This document shows positions 1 to 4,983 of a DNA stretch of 5,087 nucleotides, one piece after another. Under the pieces are notes generated by a model that saw only the letters and a list, made by a program, of their open reading frames with translations, had not been told where the DNA came from and did not search any database. Each line of letters begins with the position of its first letter. Position 1 is the first letter of the stretch. The position numbers and the translations under genes were made by a program. This DNA is from Tissierellia bacterium (GTDB lineage Bacteria; Bacillota; Clostridia; Tissierellales; Tepidimicrobiaceae): positions 1 through 5,087 of the forward strand of contig JAAYRM010000027.1 in assembly GCA_012518745.1 (NCBI GenBank). Reading direction: 5' to 3'.

Positions 1-617
1 AAGCCGCTAAATCCTCCCAACCATTCCGCTATAACTGCCCCCACTATGGAATAGGAAGCGGAAATCCTGAGCCCAGCAAAGAAATGCGACATGGAGCTTG
101 GCAATTTAATATGCCTAAATATCTGTCCCCTAGATGCATTCATAGATAACAATAGTTTTATCGTATCCGGATCCGCCGATGCAAATCCATCCAATAACCC
201 AATGGTTATGGGGAAAAATGTTACAATTATAATTAGGGTTACCTTTGGGGCTATGCCATATCCCAACCATAGTACTAGCAATGGAGCTATAGCCACTGTC
301 GGTATGGTCTGTGTTATGATCAGAATCGGGTATATAGCCCGATATATGATATCAAATCTATCCATAATAACCGCCACTACAAAACCCAGTATAACGCCCA
401 TGCCCAAGCCGAAGAATGCTTCCAAAAGTGTAACCTTGGAATGGTGCATCAGTAATGGAAAATCCAATATAAATGCCCTCACTACATCTATGGGAGATGG
501 CAACATATATCTGGGTACCAATTCCAAAGATGATAGCACCTGCCAAATGATGAGTATCCCAACTATAGCTATATATGATGATAATCTATTGGTGATGCTT
601 TGTAACCTTTTGGTCAA
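1..617 (-). CDS. ABC transporter permease, SsuC/TauC/ThiX type, probable thiamine or thiamine-precursor uptake (C-terminus off the left edge)
   Basis: This is the inner-membrane permease of an ABC importer, probably for thiamine or a pyrimidine precursor. Reading the minus strand from a TTG at 617 gives 205 uninterrupted codons to the window edge. The protein starts MTKRLQSITNRLSSYIAIVG, with a first membrane helix at about residues 12-28 and several more hydrophobic segments. The EAA-type cytoplasmic loop is at about 155-175 (NASRGQIFRHIKLP), followed by GLRIS and the AEWLGG motif at 197-202, all typical of the nitrate/sulfonate/taurine-type permease family. Only about 50 residues should be missing if it has the usual length of about 250. 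The TTG start is chosen because an in-frame TGA lies two codons upstream and AAGGCGGTG, a near-perfect Shine-Dalgarno, sits 9 nt before it. The gene overlaps the preceding thiamine-binding gene by 32 nt, suggesting translational coupling. The substrate is inferred from the riboswitch and neighbour; the ATPase and binding protein presumably lie beyond the left edge. Confidence 0.9.
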   Translation of the reverse strand, partial: MTKRLQSITNRLSSYIAIVGILIIWQVLSSLELVPRYMLPSPIDVVRAFILDFPLLMHHSKVTLLEAFFGLGMGVILGFVVAVIMDRFDIIYRAIYPILIITQTIPTVAIAPLLVLWLGYGIAPKVTLIIIVTFFPITIGLLDGFASADPDTIKLLLSMNASRGQIFRHIKLPSSMSHFFAGLRISASYSIVGAVIAEWLGGFSG

Positions 618-882
618 TCGTCAGAACACCGCCTTCTGGTTTGAAATTGATCTTCACATATGACATCACCGATGGAGCGCCAGCCCTAACTGCAATATAC
701 TGACATTCCTTCACTATATCCATCAACTCATCGAATTCCCCTTCTATTGTGGTTTCAAAAGGGCCAACATAGTAGGATAACCCCGTACCCTCGATATGCT
801 CAATCACCTCATCCACAATCGCTAATATCTTCTCCTCCGATTCAACTCCTGGTAATACCTGGATAGCGACACTTGCGTTCAT
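586..882 (-). CDS. Thiamine-binding protein, MTH1187/YkoF family
   Basis: This 98-residue protein belongs to the MTH1187/YkoF-like family of small ferredoxin-like proteins that bind thiamine and often accompany thiamine or hydroxymethylpyrimidine transporters. The family signature is clear: VAIQVLPG near the N-terminus (residues 5-12), a helix rich in acidic residues, then YVGPFETTIEGEFDEL at about 38-53 and a C-terminal KINFKPEGG strand region. The length matches the single-domain members; Bacillus YkoF has two such domains in tandem. It has no signal peptide or membrane segment, so it is expected in the cytoplasm. The ATG at 882 is preceded by GGGAGGG (890-896) at good spacing. It is the first gene after a TPP riboswitch and terminator, so it should be repressed by TPP, and it overlaps the downstream permease. 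Its precise role in transport (buffering, gating or sensing) is not settled for the family. Confidence 0.93.
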   Translation of the reverse strand: MNASVAIQVLPGVESEEKILAIVDEVIEHIEGTGLSYYVGPFETTIEGEFDELMDIVKECQYIAVRAGAPSVMSYVKINFKPEGGVLTIDQKVTKHHQ

Positions 883-993
883 TAAAAATCCCTCCCGTAT
901 TATATGCTCAAAACCATCATCGAATAAAGTCTAAGCATATTGTTTATTTTTATATTCGAAATATGTTTTATGACATGTCTGATATGTATGGAC

Positions 994-1032
994 AATTAAA
1001 AATCCCTCCTGGCGCGAGTGCCAAAAGGGATT
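994..1032 (-). terminator. Intrinsic terminator of the TPP riboswitch
   Basis: On the minus-strand RNA a 13-bp stem forms between AAUCCCUUUUGGC (1032-1020) and GCCAGGAGGGAUU (1013-1001). It has two G-U pairs, no mismatch and a six-base loop (1019-1014), and is followed by UUUAAUU. It lies about 35 nt after the aptamer and before the first gene, which is where the expression platform of a transcription-attenuating riboswitch should be. It should form when TPP is bound and stop transcription of the thiamine operon. Confidence 0.9.
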
Positions 1033-1064
1033 GAATATCAAGCCTTATATCTTTAATATCATAT

Positions 1065-1155
1065 CCTTATCCCTACGCTGGCATTATCCAGATCAGGTCA
1101 ATGGGTAGAAAAATCACATTTCTCTTCTCAGCCCAATTTATTGAGCACCCCTTAA
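1065..1155 (-). promoter_or_regulatory. TPP riboswitch aptamer (THI element)
   Basis: The minus strand carries the conserved core of the thiamine pyrophosphate riboswitch in the right order: GGGGUGC (1151-1145), GGGCUGAGA (about 1133-1125), an ACCC segment (about 1105-1102), and then the highly conserved ACCUGAUCUGGAUAAUGCC followed by AGCGUAGGG (1098-1071). The bases that contact the pyrimidine (CUGAGA) and the pyrophosphate part of TPP are intact. It sits in the 5' leader of a thiamine-binding protein and ABC permease, matching its usual targets. The outer P1 helix is poorly defined and looks short, and may compete with the antiterminator. Confidence 0.97.
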
Positions 1156-1176
1156 TCTAATTCTAGTATTAGATTA
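1153..1176. repeat. 9-bp perfect inverted repeat overlapping the -10 box and start site of the thiamine operon
   Basis: TAATCTAAT (1153-1161) and ATTAGATTA (1168-1176) are perfect inverted repeats separated by six bases. The right arm overlaps the TATAAT box, and the predicted start site (about 1166) falls inside the spacer. Most of the right arm would therefore not be transcribed, so this is better explained as a DNA-level operator than as an RNA hairpin. AT-rich sequence makes chance occurrence possible. Confidence 0.5.
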
Positions 1177-1199
1177 TACCACCTTTTCCTAATTGTCAA
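1173..1199 (-). promoter_or_regulatory. Promoter of the thiamine transport operon
   Basis: A perfect TTGACA (-35, 1199-1194) and a perfect TATAAT (-10, 1178-1173) face left, with a TG one base before the -10 (TGGTATAAT, extended -10). The spacer is 15 nt, shorter than the ideal 17, which the extended -10 may offset. Transcription would start near 1166, just before the riboswitch aptamer. Confidence 0.8.
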
Positions 1200-1230
1200 G
1201 CCATTATCAACTTATTAGTTGCCTTCCATC

Positions 1231-1986
1231 CTATTTATCCATCTTATCCAGAATTAGAGATAATTTTCTAGATATATTGGAGAACTCCTTCGATAGATCA
1301 TCGTCAAGGCCATGAGATTTGCTATCTGCCACCGATGTCCCCGCTAATGCAATGAGGGAGCCTAGTGAAATAGCTCTTAATATAAGGATCAATATATTGA
1401 TCTTGTCCATCTTCTCATCATGCACTTTTATAATGGAATCCAGGGTTTCCGTCGGCATACCCACAAATAATAGACCGATAACATTATTGTTTTCATCCTT
1501 TATCGGCTCATAGGCAGTATAGTAGTTATCGCCTAATATCTCCGCCTCCCCTATATATAGATCCCCATTTATCACCGTTTGATATGCATTATGATCAGTC
1601 CCCAAGAATGTACCTATTGCCCTTTCATTATCGTTCGACATGATATTGGTTGAGATCCTCTTAAAATCATCATCTACCCTGACAAATATAGTAGATTTAT
1701 CCCCTAGATCCTCCAATACAATATCTACTACACCAAATCTACCCTTGATACTTTCACCATGCCTGTCTAGTAAAGTTCCATCACCCTGGCTCAATGTCCC
1801 ATAGGAATTATTTATATACTTCATCGTTAAGTTTATATTGTTTTCAACATGCTTTTTTAGCAGCTGATTTTTGATATTGTCTATTTCCTTTGTATTACTC
1901 GAAAAACCTAATAGACCTAGGATTAGACTAGCTAATAGCGCTATCATCCCACAATATGCTACCAGTTTTGTCTTGTTATTCTTCAT
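1231..1986 (-). CDS. Membrane-anchored Cache (Cache_3-Cache_2-like) sensor protein without an output domain
   Basis: This 251-residue protein resembles the sensory half of a methyl-accepting chemotaxis protein or histidine kinase. Residues 8-28 form an N-terminal membrane helix. Residues about 35-180 form an extracytoplasmic Cache_3-Cache_2 type domain, recognisable from STIFVRVDDDFKRISTNI (98-115), ERAIGTFLG (121-129), a YQTVINGDLYIGEA stretch (135-148), YYTAYEPI (155-162) and NVIGLLFVGMP (168-178). A second helix spans about 196-218 and only about 33 polar residues follow, ending in a short amphipathic helix. HAMP, MCP signalling and kinase domains are absent. The stop is followed closely by the next operon's promoter, so no detached output domain lies downstream in the window. 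The ATG at 1986 has GGAGGG (1995-2000) 8 nt upstream. Cache domains bind small molecules such as carboxylates or amino acids; the ligand here is unknown. It is the last gene of the membrane cluster, 65 nt after the preceding one, and may signal through those proteins. Confidence 0.85.
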   Translation of the reverse strand: MKNNKTKLVAYCGMIALLASLILGLLGFSSNTKEIDNIKNQLLKKHVENNINLTMKYINNSYGTLSQGDGTLLDRHGESIKGRFGVVDIVLEDLGDKSTIFVRVDDDFKRISTNIMSNDNERAIGTFLGTDHNAYQTVINGDLYIGEAEILGDNYYTAYEPIKDENNNVIGLLFVGMPTETLDSIIKVHDEKMDKINILILILRAISLGSLIALAGTSVADSKSHGLDDDLSKEFSNISRKLSLILDKMDK

Positions 1987-1989
1987 CGA

Positions 1990-2010
1990 TTATTCCCTCC
2001 ATTCTACCAT
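1990..2010 (-). other. Possible six-codon leader ORF upstream of the Cache gene
   Basis: ATG at 2010 with GAGGAG 5 nt upstream (2016-2021) opens a tiny reading frame encoding MVEWRE and ending in TAA at 1990, three bases before the Cache gene ATG. The Cache gene's own Shine-Dalgarno lies within this tiny frame. Its translation could couple to the Cache gene, but such short frames often arise by chance. Confidence 0.25.
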
Positions 2011-2051
2011 CTATACTCCTCGTTTTCGCATGACAGAGGTTTATTAATTGT

Positions 2052-2432
2052 TCACTCATCTATTCCGACAAATACCTTTTTAAAGCCAAGCCATGCAAAA
2101 CATGATATAGCAGCTATGGTTCCCAACCTTCCCCCAATGCCTATATATGCGCTGCTAGCAGCTATGAACAGTATTCCCGTCATCAAGGATATTACCGCCA
2201 TTTCCAAGAGATTTAGCGCATTTTCAACCGAAATCATCCCCGCATAGGAGGCACAGGCTGCAGCTGTTGCCAATAGATTACCCATGGAAGGAAAGAAATA
2301 GGGCAACATAAGGCCAGATACCAAGGTTATAATAGCTGAGGCTATAACAGCTCCTCTTTTTAAAATATTGGATACTACATAAGTAGCCATACCCGCAGCT
2401 ATCGATATTATTAATATAATTGCTTCTTCCAT
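2052..2432 (-). CDS. Uncharacterised small integral membrane protein with C-terminal YxGIGG motif (paralogue B)
   Basis: I do not recognise this 126-residue protein by name. It is strongly hydrophobic, with membrane segments at roughly 4-22, 28-47, 54-70 and 75-96 and perhaps one at 104-121. It shares a pattern with the neighbour at 2443-2802: GAVIA near the start of the second helix (27-31 here), an S-[FY]-[VA]-G-M element (62-66), and the C-terminal Y-x-G-I-G-G-[KR]-x-G-T-x-A-A-x-S motif (96-110). The two are therefore tandem paralogues and probably form a hetero-oligomer. The only strong charge in the membrane core is E70/E77. The ATG at 2432 is preceded by AGGAGG (2439-2444), which overlaps the stop codon of the previous gene, so expression is tightly linked. 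Function is unknown; a two-subunit channel or transporter is only an inference. Confidence 0.8.
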   Translation of the reverse strand: MEEAIILIISIAAGMATYVVSNILKRGAVIASAIITLVSGLMLPYFFPSMGNLLATAAACASYAGMISVENALNLLEMAVISLMTGILFIAASSAYIGIGGRLGTIAAISCFAWLGFKKVFVGIDE

Positions 2433-2442
2433 ACAATACCTC

Positions 2443-2802
2443 CTAGTTAAAGATGCTCATAATCGCCTTAGTAATTATCGTAGATAGGGCCGCTGTGGTT
2501 CCACCCTTTCCGCCGATACCTGCATAGATCTCCGCGGTGGTTAGAAAGACTATTGCTACTATCACGCTTCCTAGGGTAGCCGCCGCCATAGATGGTATTA
2601 CCGCCAACGAGCTCATTCCTACAAAGGATGATGTATATGTTATACCAGCCAATTCATTTGGAAGAAATGTGGCAGCCATCACGCCAACCAATCCATTGGC
2701 AATAACCGCTCCATATCCCATTCTATGATTTATAAACCATGTTAGGGTTACCCCTATGAATGAACAGATTAGAACATATATATGATTTCTATTGATCCTC
2801 AT
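2443..2802 (-). CDS. Uncharacterised small integral membrane protein with C-terminal YxGIGG motif (paralogue A)
   Basis: This protein of 119 residues is not recognised by name. Hydrophobic segments lie at about 8-24, 31-47, 53-69 and 73-92, followed by a conserved loop and a final helix at about 103-118. It is a divergent tandem paralogue of the next gene, sharing GAVIAN (31-36), SFVGM (59-63) and YAGIGGKGGTTAALS (93-107). A glutamate (E91) lies two residues before the motif. I place the start at the ATG at 2802 because GAAAGGG (2812-2818) then sits 9 nt upstream; an ATG three codons earlier (2811) directly abuts that Shine-Dalgarno and is less likely. Either start overlaps the end of the upstream 71-codon gene, and the next gene follows after 10 nt. 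The small size, paired paralogues and glycine-rich conserved loop resemble heteromeric small transporters in layout only; no homology is claimed. Confidence 0.8.
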   Translation of the reverse strand: MRINRNHIYVLICSFIGVTLTWFINHRMGYGAVIANGLVGVMAATFLPNELAGITYTSSFVGMSSLAVIPSMAAATLGSVIVAIVFLTTAEIYAGIGGKGGTTAALSTIITKAIMSIFN

Positions 2803-3004
2803 CTCCCTCATCCCTTTCTATCAGCTTTTTAAAGTGATCCGCTAAACTTATAGCAAAGAAACCTCCCAAGATTATTAAAATTTCTGTCTTATAAAAATTT
2901 TCTTCATTAATAGCCGTTGAAATAATCAATCCTCCCCCTGTTGCAATAAAAGCTATCAACCCCAATAATCTTGTACCCGTTTTATTCAATAGCTTTCTAT
3001 TCAT
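2789..3004 (-). CDS. Small two-helix membrane protein of unknown function
   Basis: This 71-residue protein has a basic N-terminus (MNRKLLNKTGTR) followed by membrane helices at about 12-31 (containing ATGGG) and 39-57. Its C-terminal tail is charged and ends with acidic ERDEGDEDQ. By the positive-inside rule both ends are probably cytoplasmic. I do not recognise a family. It is the first gene of the leftward membrane cluster and overlaps the next gene by 14-23 nt, so it is likely an accessory or anchor subunit of the same complex. No Shine-Dalgarno lies at normal distance from its ATG at 3004. A strong one (AAAGGAGGAAG, about 3059-3069) lies 55 nt upstream, with a 10-bp hairpin in between; see the separate repeat entry. 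An in-frame TAG six codons upstream of the ATG rules out a longer N-terminus. Confidence 0.72.
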   Translation of the reverse strand: MNRKLLNKTGTRLLGLIAFIATGGGLIISTAINEENFYKTEILIILGGFFAISLADHFKKLIERDEGDEDQ

Positions 3005-3011
3005 TTTGCCA

Positions 3012-3058
3012 TTACCAAAGATCTATGATGAACCTACAATGCATTTATTCTTTGGTAA
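3012..3058 (-). repeat. 10-bp inverted repeat (RNA hairpin) lying between the Shine-Dalgarno and start codon of the membrane cluster
   Basis: The minus-strand RNA contains UUACCAAAGA (3058-3049) and UCUUUGGUAA (3021-3012), a perfect 10-bp stem with a 27-nt loop. Immediately 5' of it is AAAGGAGGAAG and immediately 3' is UGGCAAAAUG, with the first gene's start codon. When folded, the distance from GGAGG to AUG shrinks from about 57 nt to about 10 nt, which is optimal. No U-tract follows, so it is not a terminator. Confidence 0.7.
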
Positions 3059-3069
3059 CTTCCTCCTTT
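3059..3069 (-). promoter_or_regulatory. Strong but distant Shine-Dalgarno for the membrane cluster
   Basis: AAAGGAGGAAG on the minus strand is the best ribosome binding site in the leader, yet no ATG, GTG or TTG lies 5-12 nt after it. The nearest start, an ATG about 17 nt away, opens only a 10-codon frame. It appears to serve the ATG at 3004 through the intervening hairpin. Confidence 0.55.
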
Positions 3070-3146
3070 CTTATCTATTCTAAAATATATTGATTTGAAA
3101 ACTAGTAGGTATAATTATGTTCATAGGAATAGCCCCCTCAATATTT

Positions 3147-3180
3147 TAACATGATACTTTCATCATAACATATCATGTTA
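3147..3180. promoter_or_regulatory. Operator-like inverted repeat in the divergent intergenic region
   Basis: TAACATGATA (3147-3156) and TATCATGTTA (3171-3180) form a perfect 10-bp inverted repeat with a 14-nt spacer. The right arm also belongs to a second, smaller inverted repeat (AACAT-atc-ATGTT, 3168-3180), so related half-sites occur three times in 34 bp. No U- or T-rich run follows on either strand, arguing against a terminator. Its position between the divergent gene sets suggests a regulator binding site controlling one or both. No regulator gene is in the window. Confidence 0.5.
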
Positions 3181-3238
3181 TTCTTTTTATATTTTTCCTC
3201 CAATTGCTATACATTAGCCTATAATCTATTGGCATAAC

Positions 3239-3268
3239 TTGATATTTACCACATTTAATAGATATAAT
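3239..3268 (+). promoter_or_regulatory. Promoter of the hydantoinase gene
   Basis: TTGATA (-35, 3239-3244) and TATAAT (-10, 3263-3268) are 18 nt apart, five and six matches to the vegetative sigma consensus. Transcription should begin near 3275, giving a short leader of about 30 nt before the TTG start. A 6-bp inverted repeat (TAATAG at 3256-3261 and CTATTA at 3270-3275) brackets the -10 box, which may be an operator or chance in AT-rich DNA. Confidence 0.75.
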
Positions 3269-3306
3269 ACTATTAGATGTTAAAAGATGAATGAGGAGGT
3301 AAAAAT

Positions 3307-4983
3307 TTGATTATAGGTCTAGATATGGGAGGAACCCATATAGATGGAGTTATTATCGAAGACGGCACTATCATAAATACAGTAAAGAAACCTACCAATA
3401 GAGATAATCTATTCCAATCGATATGGACTACCCTACAAGAACTTCTATCGGGATATAATAAATCGGATATTAAAAGAATCAACTTAAGCACCACAGTATC
3501 CACTAATGCTATCGTTGAAGATAAAACTTCCTCTGTAGGCATGATCATTCAATCCGGTCCAGGATTAAACCATGATTTTTTAGCTTGCGGGGATAGCAAT
3601 ATCTTCATCTCCGGGTATGTGGATCATAGGGGTATGGTAGTTGAACCCCTAGATCTTGAGGAAATAGAGAAAGCCATGGTCCAATTTAATAAGAATAGTA
3701 TGGAATCCTATGCGATAGTTACTAAATTTTCCACTAGGAATCCAAGCCATGAATTGGAGGTAGAGAAGACCTTAGGGGCTAACAATCCCCTTCAAACCAC
3801 TATGGGTCATACTATATCCGGCAAGTTGAATTTTCCTAGGCGAGTATTTACATCCTACCTGAATTCGGCTGTACATAGCACTTTCGAAAACTTTGCAAAC
3901 AATATTAAGATTTCCCTAAAAAAGGAAGGAATAGATGCACCCATATTCATATTAAAAGCCGATGGCGGAACCATGAACCTTGCTATGGCAGAAGATAAAC
4001 CGGTGGAAACCATCCTTTCGGGCCCAGCCGCTAGCTTTATGGGAATGAGTGGAATGTTAGATACCGATAAGGATGCAGTGCTCTTGGATATCGGTGGTAC
4101 CACTACCGATATATTTTTCCTGGCTGATGGCATACCATTATTTGAACCATTAGGGATTAAAATTGGGAAATATAAAACCCTCATAAGAGCTATCTACAGC
4201 GTTTCCATAGGCCTAGGAGGGGATAGCAGTATAGATATAGTGGAAGATGAACTTCGGATAGGCCCAAGACGTGAGGGGTATCCATATGCCTTCGAAGGCC
4301 CAAAGCCCACCCCTACTGATGCCATGATAATATTGGGGCTAATAGATGATGGCGATAAGGATAGAGCTTATGAGGCCATGGATGGGTTAGGTCGAAGGTT
4401 GAACCTATCACCGGAGGGAGTATCCGACCTGATATTGGAAACCGTTGGGGATATTATAGAGAGCAAGGTTGCTGAGTTATTAGGTGAAGTAAATAATCGG
4501 CCAGTATATACCGTAAAGGAATTATTGCATGGTAAAAGAATAGAACCTGAGCTCATAAATGTAATTGGAGGTCCGGCCAAAGCATTGGCTCCAATCCTTG
4601 AGGGGAAATTGGACCTACCCTGCTATTATCCAGATGATTATAGTGTGGCCAACGCAGTGGGCGCAGCCCTTGCTAAGCCAACCACCGAGATCACCCTACT
4701 AGCGGATACATCTAGGAAAATCCTTTCAATTCCGGAGCTAGGGGTTTATGAAAAAATCGGTAAAAGGTATGATTTGGACTCTGCAAAGCAGAGGGCAATA
4801 TCCCTGCTTGAGGAATATGCTATATCCATGGGCACCGATAGAGATGATATAGAGGTAGAAATAGTGGAGGAGAGTAGCTTCAATATGATACAGGGTTTTT
4901 CAACCACTGGAAAGAATATAAGGATTAAGGCTCAGATAAAACCCGGCCTCATCCACGAATTAGGAGGTATTAGGCATGATTAA
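3307..4983 (+). CDS. Hydantoinase/oxoprolinase family protein (HyuA-like ATPase), short form
   Basis: This 558-residue protein belongs to the HyuA/5-oxoprolinase N-terminal family, whose members use ATP to activate cyclic amides such as 5-oxoproline or hydantoins. The actin-like ATPase fold is evident: phosphate-1 loop GLDMGGTHIDG (4-14), STTVSTNAIVE (61-71), ADGGT and ETILSGPAAS (about 218-243), phosphate-2 loop LDIGGTTTDIF (260-270), a variant IGLGGDSSI (301-309; usually GAGGGS), and an adenosine-type motif NVIGGPAKALAP (418-429). Classical HyuA subunits are about 650-720 residues, so this is a compact form. The TTG start has GAGGAGGT (3293-3300) 6 nt upstream and the phosphate-1 motif follows at once, so no upstream start is needed. 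It is cytoplasmic, with no signal peptide. No HyuB partner is seen; instead it overlaps the next gene by 8 nt. The substrate cannot be assigned. Confidence 0.93.
   Translation: MIIGLDMGGTHIDGVIIEDGTIINTVKKPTNRDNLFQSIWTTLQELLSGYNKSDIKRINLSTTVSTNAIVEDKTSSVGMIIQSGPGLNHDFLACGDSNIFISGYVDHRGMVVEPLDLEEIEKAMVQFNKNSMESYAIVTKFSTRNPSHELEVEKTLGANNPLQTTMGHTISGKLNFPRRVFTSYLNSAVHSTFENFANNIKISLKKEGIDAPIFILKADGGTMNLAMAEDKPVETILSGPAASFMGMSGMLDTDKDAVLLDIGGTTTDIFFLADGIPLFEPLGIKIGKYKTLIRAIYSVSIGLGGDSSIDIVEDELRIGPRREGYPYAFEGPKPTPTDAMIILGLIDDGDKDRAYEAMDGLGRRLNLSPEGVSDLILETVGDIIESKVAELLGEVNNRPVYTVKELLHGKRIEPELINVIGGPAKALAPILEGKLDLPCYYPDDYSVANAVGAALAKPTTEITLLADTSRKILSIPELGVYEKIGKRYDLDSAKQRAISLLEEYAISMGTDRDDIEVEIVEESSFNMIQGFSTTGKNIRIKAQIKPGLIHELGGIRHD

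Noticed and set aside
358..546. 62-codon minus-strand frame inside the permease
   Set aside because: It is out of frame with the permease, whose own frame gives the EAA loop and AEWLGG motif without interruption.
91..663. 190-codon open frame on the plus strand
   Set aside because: It runs antisense to the ABC permease and the end of the thiamine-binding gene, both of which have clear family motifs and ribosome binding sites. The antisense translation resembles nothing and has no Shine-Dalgarno.
899..904. TATAAT on the minus strand just before the thiamine-binding gene, as an internal promoter bypassing the riboswitch
   Set aside because: No -35-like hexamer lies 16-18 nt upstream, and the start site would fall in or next to the Shine-Dalgarno.
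1200..1230. Terminator after the Cache gene
   Set aside because: Only a 5-bp AT-rich stem (CAACT/AGTTG) without a U-tract is present, so transcripts may read into the thiamine leader; I do not call a terminator.
1319..1513. 64-codon plus-strand frame opposite the Cache gene
   Set aside because: It is antisense to the second helix and conserved end of the Cache domain and shows no independent coding signal. The frame at 2537-2728 is rejected for the same reason.
3113..3141. TTGAGG and ATAATT, 17 nt apart on the minus strand, as the promoter of the membrane cluster
   Set aside because: The position is suitable, but both hexamers are weak matches and the AT-rich region offers several equally poor alternatives, so the leftward promoter is left uncalled.
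3855..4184. 109-codon minus-strand frame within the hydantoinase gene
   Set aside because: It is antisense to conserved ATPase motifs (ETILSGPAAS, LDIGGTTTDIF) and lacks a ribosome binding site; a coding shadow, as are the frames at 3273-3548 and 4368-4580.
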